This document shows, piece by piece, positions 8,070-8,966 of a stretch of DNA of 8,966 bases (positions within the stretch are counted from its first letter, which is position 1; the number at the start of each line of letters is the position of its first letter). The notes beneath the pieces were generated by a model. The model worked only from the letters and a program-made list of their open reading frames with translations. It was not told the origin of the DNA and did no database searches. This DNA is from an uncultured Clostridia bacterium. Its GTDB lineage: Bacteria > Bacillota > Clostridia > Oscillospirales > Ruminococcaceae. Where the stretch lies: assembly GCA_947175655.1 (NCBI GenBank), contig CAMWNQ010000069.1:1-8966 (forward strand), read 5' to 3'. The translations under genes and the position numbers were made by a program.

Positions 8070-8475
8070 TTTTATTCTCATTCTCAATATCTCTTGAGAA
8101 TGCTCCGAGAACTCCGTTTATAAAAGAAGTATCTTCTTTAAATGTATACACTTTTGAAAGTACAACGGCTTCATTTATTGCAACATTAACGGGTGTTCTT
8201 TCATCATAAATAGCTTCATAAAGTGCAATTCTGAGTATTGCAAGATTAAGCTTTGATATTCTTGATACTATTCTTGACTTGCTGTATTTTGAAACAATCC
8301 CATCCAATTCTTCAGCATGTGAATATGTTCCCTCAACAAGTGCTTTTACTTCATCATTAACTGTTATCTCGTCAACAGTTTCAGCAACTGCATAGAGTTC
8401 TTCAAGACTGTCATCTCTTAAAAGAGTTTCAAAAGTAATCTTAAATGCATTGTCCCTTATTTCACGTCTTGTCAT
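8062..8475 (-). CDS. nusB: Transcription antitermination factor NusB
   Basis: A 137-residue all-helical NusB. It binds boxA RNA with NusE (ribosomal protein S10) to support antitermination in rRNA operons and rRNA maturation. The N-terminus MTRREIRDNAFKITFETL carries the Arg-rich RNA-binding start of the family. The C-terminal half, with ISKLNLAILRIALYE (73-87), TPVNVAINEAVVLSKVY (94-110) and SFINGVLGAF (117-126), is the strongest family signature. Length is typical. The ATG has GGAGGA about a dozen bases upstream. It is the first gene after two promoter-like sequences and probably heads the long operon. Its TGA lies within the first codons of the Kae1-like gene. Confidence 0.96.
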   Translation of the reverse strand: MTRREIRDNAFKITFETLLRDDSLEELYAVAETVDEITVNDEVKALVEGTYSHAEELDGIVSKYSKSRIVSRISKLNLAILRIALYEAIYDERTPVNVAINEAVVLSKVYTFKEDTSFINGVLGAFSRDIENENKNV

Positions 8476-8510
8476 TTTAACTCAATTCCTCCAATTTTTT
8501 CAATATAACT

Positions 8511-8540
8511 ATTATATTAATATTATTATATCACTGTAAA
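8511..8540 (-). promoter_or_regulatory. Candidate sigma-A promoter P2 for the nusB operon
   Basis: On the minus strand TTTACA (8540-8535) and TATAAT (8516-8511) are separated by 18 bases. Expected transcription start is about 8504, leaving a leader of roughly 30 bases before nusB. It overlaps promoter P1; both could work, or one may be a by-product of AT richness. Confidence 0.5.
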
Positions 8541-8553
8541 CTTGTTTTGTAAA
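8525..8553 (-). promoter_or_regulatory. Candidate sigma-A promoter P1 for the nusB operon
   Basis: On the minus strand TTTACA (8553-8548) and a perfect TATAAT (8530-8525) are separated by exactly 17 bases, one mismatch from the full sigma-70/sigma-A consensus. The -35 begins two bases after the asp23 TGA. Expected start is about 8518, giving a leader of about 40 bases before nusB. There is no sign of a terminator between asp23 and this site, so readthrough may add to expression. Confidence 0.75.
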
Positions 8554-8554
8554 G

Positions 8555-8881
8555 TCAGGAATCAGATTTACCATCAACAATAATATTTACTTTTGAAACA
8601 GGCACTCCCAGCATACTCTGAACATTATCCTTCACTGCATTCTGAACATTCACTGATACTGCCGGAACGTTTACTCCTTGATTTACAATGATTCTTACTG
8701 TTATCTCAACAACCCCGCCCAGATTTTTTACTGATACAGAACCAGAAGTTCCAAGAAACCCCTTTTTTTTACTTAATCCTGCTATTCCCCTGACTTCCGG
8801 AACTGAAAGCATAACAATTTTTTTTACCGCGTCTTCGGATATTTTAAGTTTTCCACATTCTGAACTGGTTTTCACATTCAT
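8555..8881 (-). CDS. Asp23/Gls24 family envelope stress response protein
   Basis: A 108-residue member of the Asp23/Gls24 (DUF322) family. Characterised members are abundant membrane-anchored or alkaline/envelope-stress proteins of Gram-positives; in Clostridia a small single-domain copy commonly precedes nusB. The sequence follows the family pattern: GKLKISEDAVKKIVMLSVPEV near the start, then a central beta region VVEITVRIIVNQGVNVPAV, then an amphipathic helix VQNAVKDNVQSMLG and the terminal strand VSKVNIIVDG. No signal peptide or membrane segment is visible, so any envelope location would need a partner. The frame extends upstream to 8935, but the ATG at 8881, with GGAGG ten bases before it, is clearly the start and gives the usual length. 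An A8G4 tract lies at codons 38-41. Confidence 0.9.
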   Translation of the reverse strand: MNVKTSSECGKLKISEDAVKKIVMLSVPEVRGIAGLSKKKGFLGTSGSVSVKNLGGVVEITVRIIVNQGVNVPAVSVNVQNAVKDNVQSMLGVPVSKVNIIVDGKSDS

Positions 8882-8966
8882 TTTTATTACGCCTCCAATA
8901 TTATAGATTATTTTAATCCACGCAATTTTGCACAATATAGAATAATAAATATTACTCTATAAATAG

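Noticed and set aside
8066..8085. ARG-box-like stretch GAATAAAAATG near the nusB/Kae1-like junction, possible ArgR operator
   Set aside because: It is an AT-rich stretch around a start codon inside coding sequence. Similar strings precede other ATGs here, and there is no second box or promoter beside it.
8922..8931. Inverted repeat GCAA-AA-TTGC upstream of asp23
   Set aside because: Four-base arms with a two-base centre are too short to support an operator or terminator.
8900..8962. Promoter for asp23: TATAAT at 8905-8900, or TATATT at 8939-8934 with TTATAG upstream
   Set aside because: The first would start transcription at the ribosome site and has no good -35. The second has a -35 with only about three matches. 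The true promoter may lie beyond the window.

Overview
The window is a tightly packed, AT-rich piece of a low-GC Gram-positive chromosome, with every gene on the minus strand. The order asp23/gls24 - nusB - M22/Kae1-like - ispA - dxs - tlyA - nadK - argR - recN is the conserved housekeeping cluster of Clostridia. The exact form, with a TsaD-like paralogue beside nusB and no spoIVB/spo0A visible after recN, suggests a ruminococcal or other Oscillospiraceae-type gut bacterium. That taxonomic guess is inference from gene order and base composition.

Layout in the direction of transcription, from high to low coordinates. Bases 8966-8882 are a short AT-rich leader. An Asp23/Gls24-family protein occupies 8881-8555. 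Right after its stop lie two overlapping sigma-A-type promoters (about 8553-8511). They precede nusB (8475-8062), a divergent M22/Kae1-like protein (8069-7098), ispA (7108-6227), dxs (6177-4264), tlyA (4277-3492), nadK (3471-2611), argR (2593-2147), recN (2131-452) and a histidine-phosphatase gene cut by the window edge (452-1). From nusB on, genes are separated by at most about 50 bases and several overlap. I saw no intrinsic terminator, so about 8.5 kb is probably one transcription unit.

Functions: NusB is an antitermination and rRNA-processing factor. Dxs and IspA are the entry enzyme and the prenyl-chain enzyme of MEP-pathway isoprenoid synthesis, adjacent and in order. TlyA methylates rRNA. 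NadK makes NADP+, which the reductase step after Dxs uses as NADPH. ArgR is the arginine repressor and RecN acts in double-strand-break repair. The grouping looks like an old co-expression unit rather than one pathway.

I found no CRISPR array, mobile element, tRNA or rRNA, and no clear new system. The points most worth checking are: a Leu in place of the second catalytic His in the terminal phosphatase; the Kae1-like paralogue that keeps its metal ligands but has lost the CDET signature, placed where xseA/xseB often lie; the tandem promoters; and two homopolymer tracts, one in the dxs ribosome-binding spacer and one forming a dnaX-like slippery heptamer in asp23.
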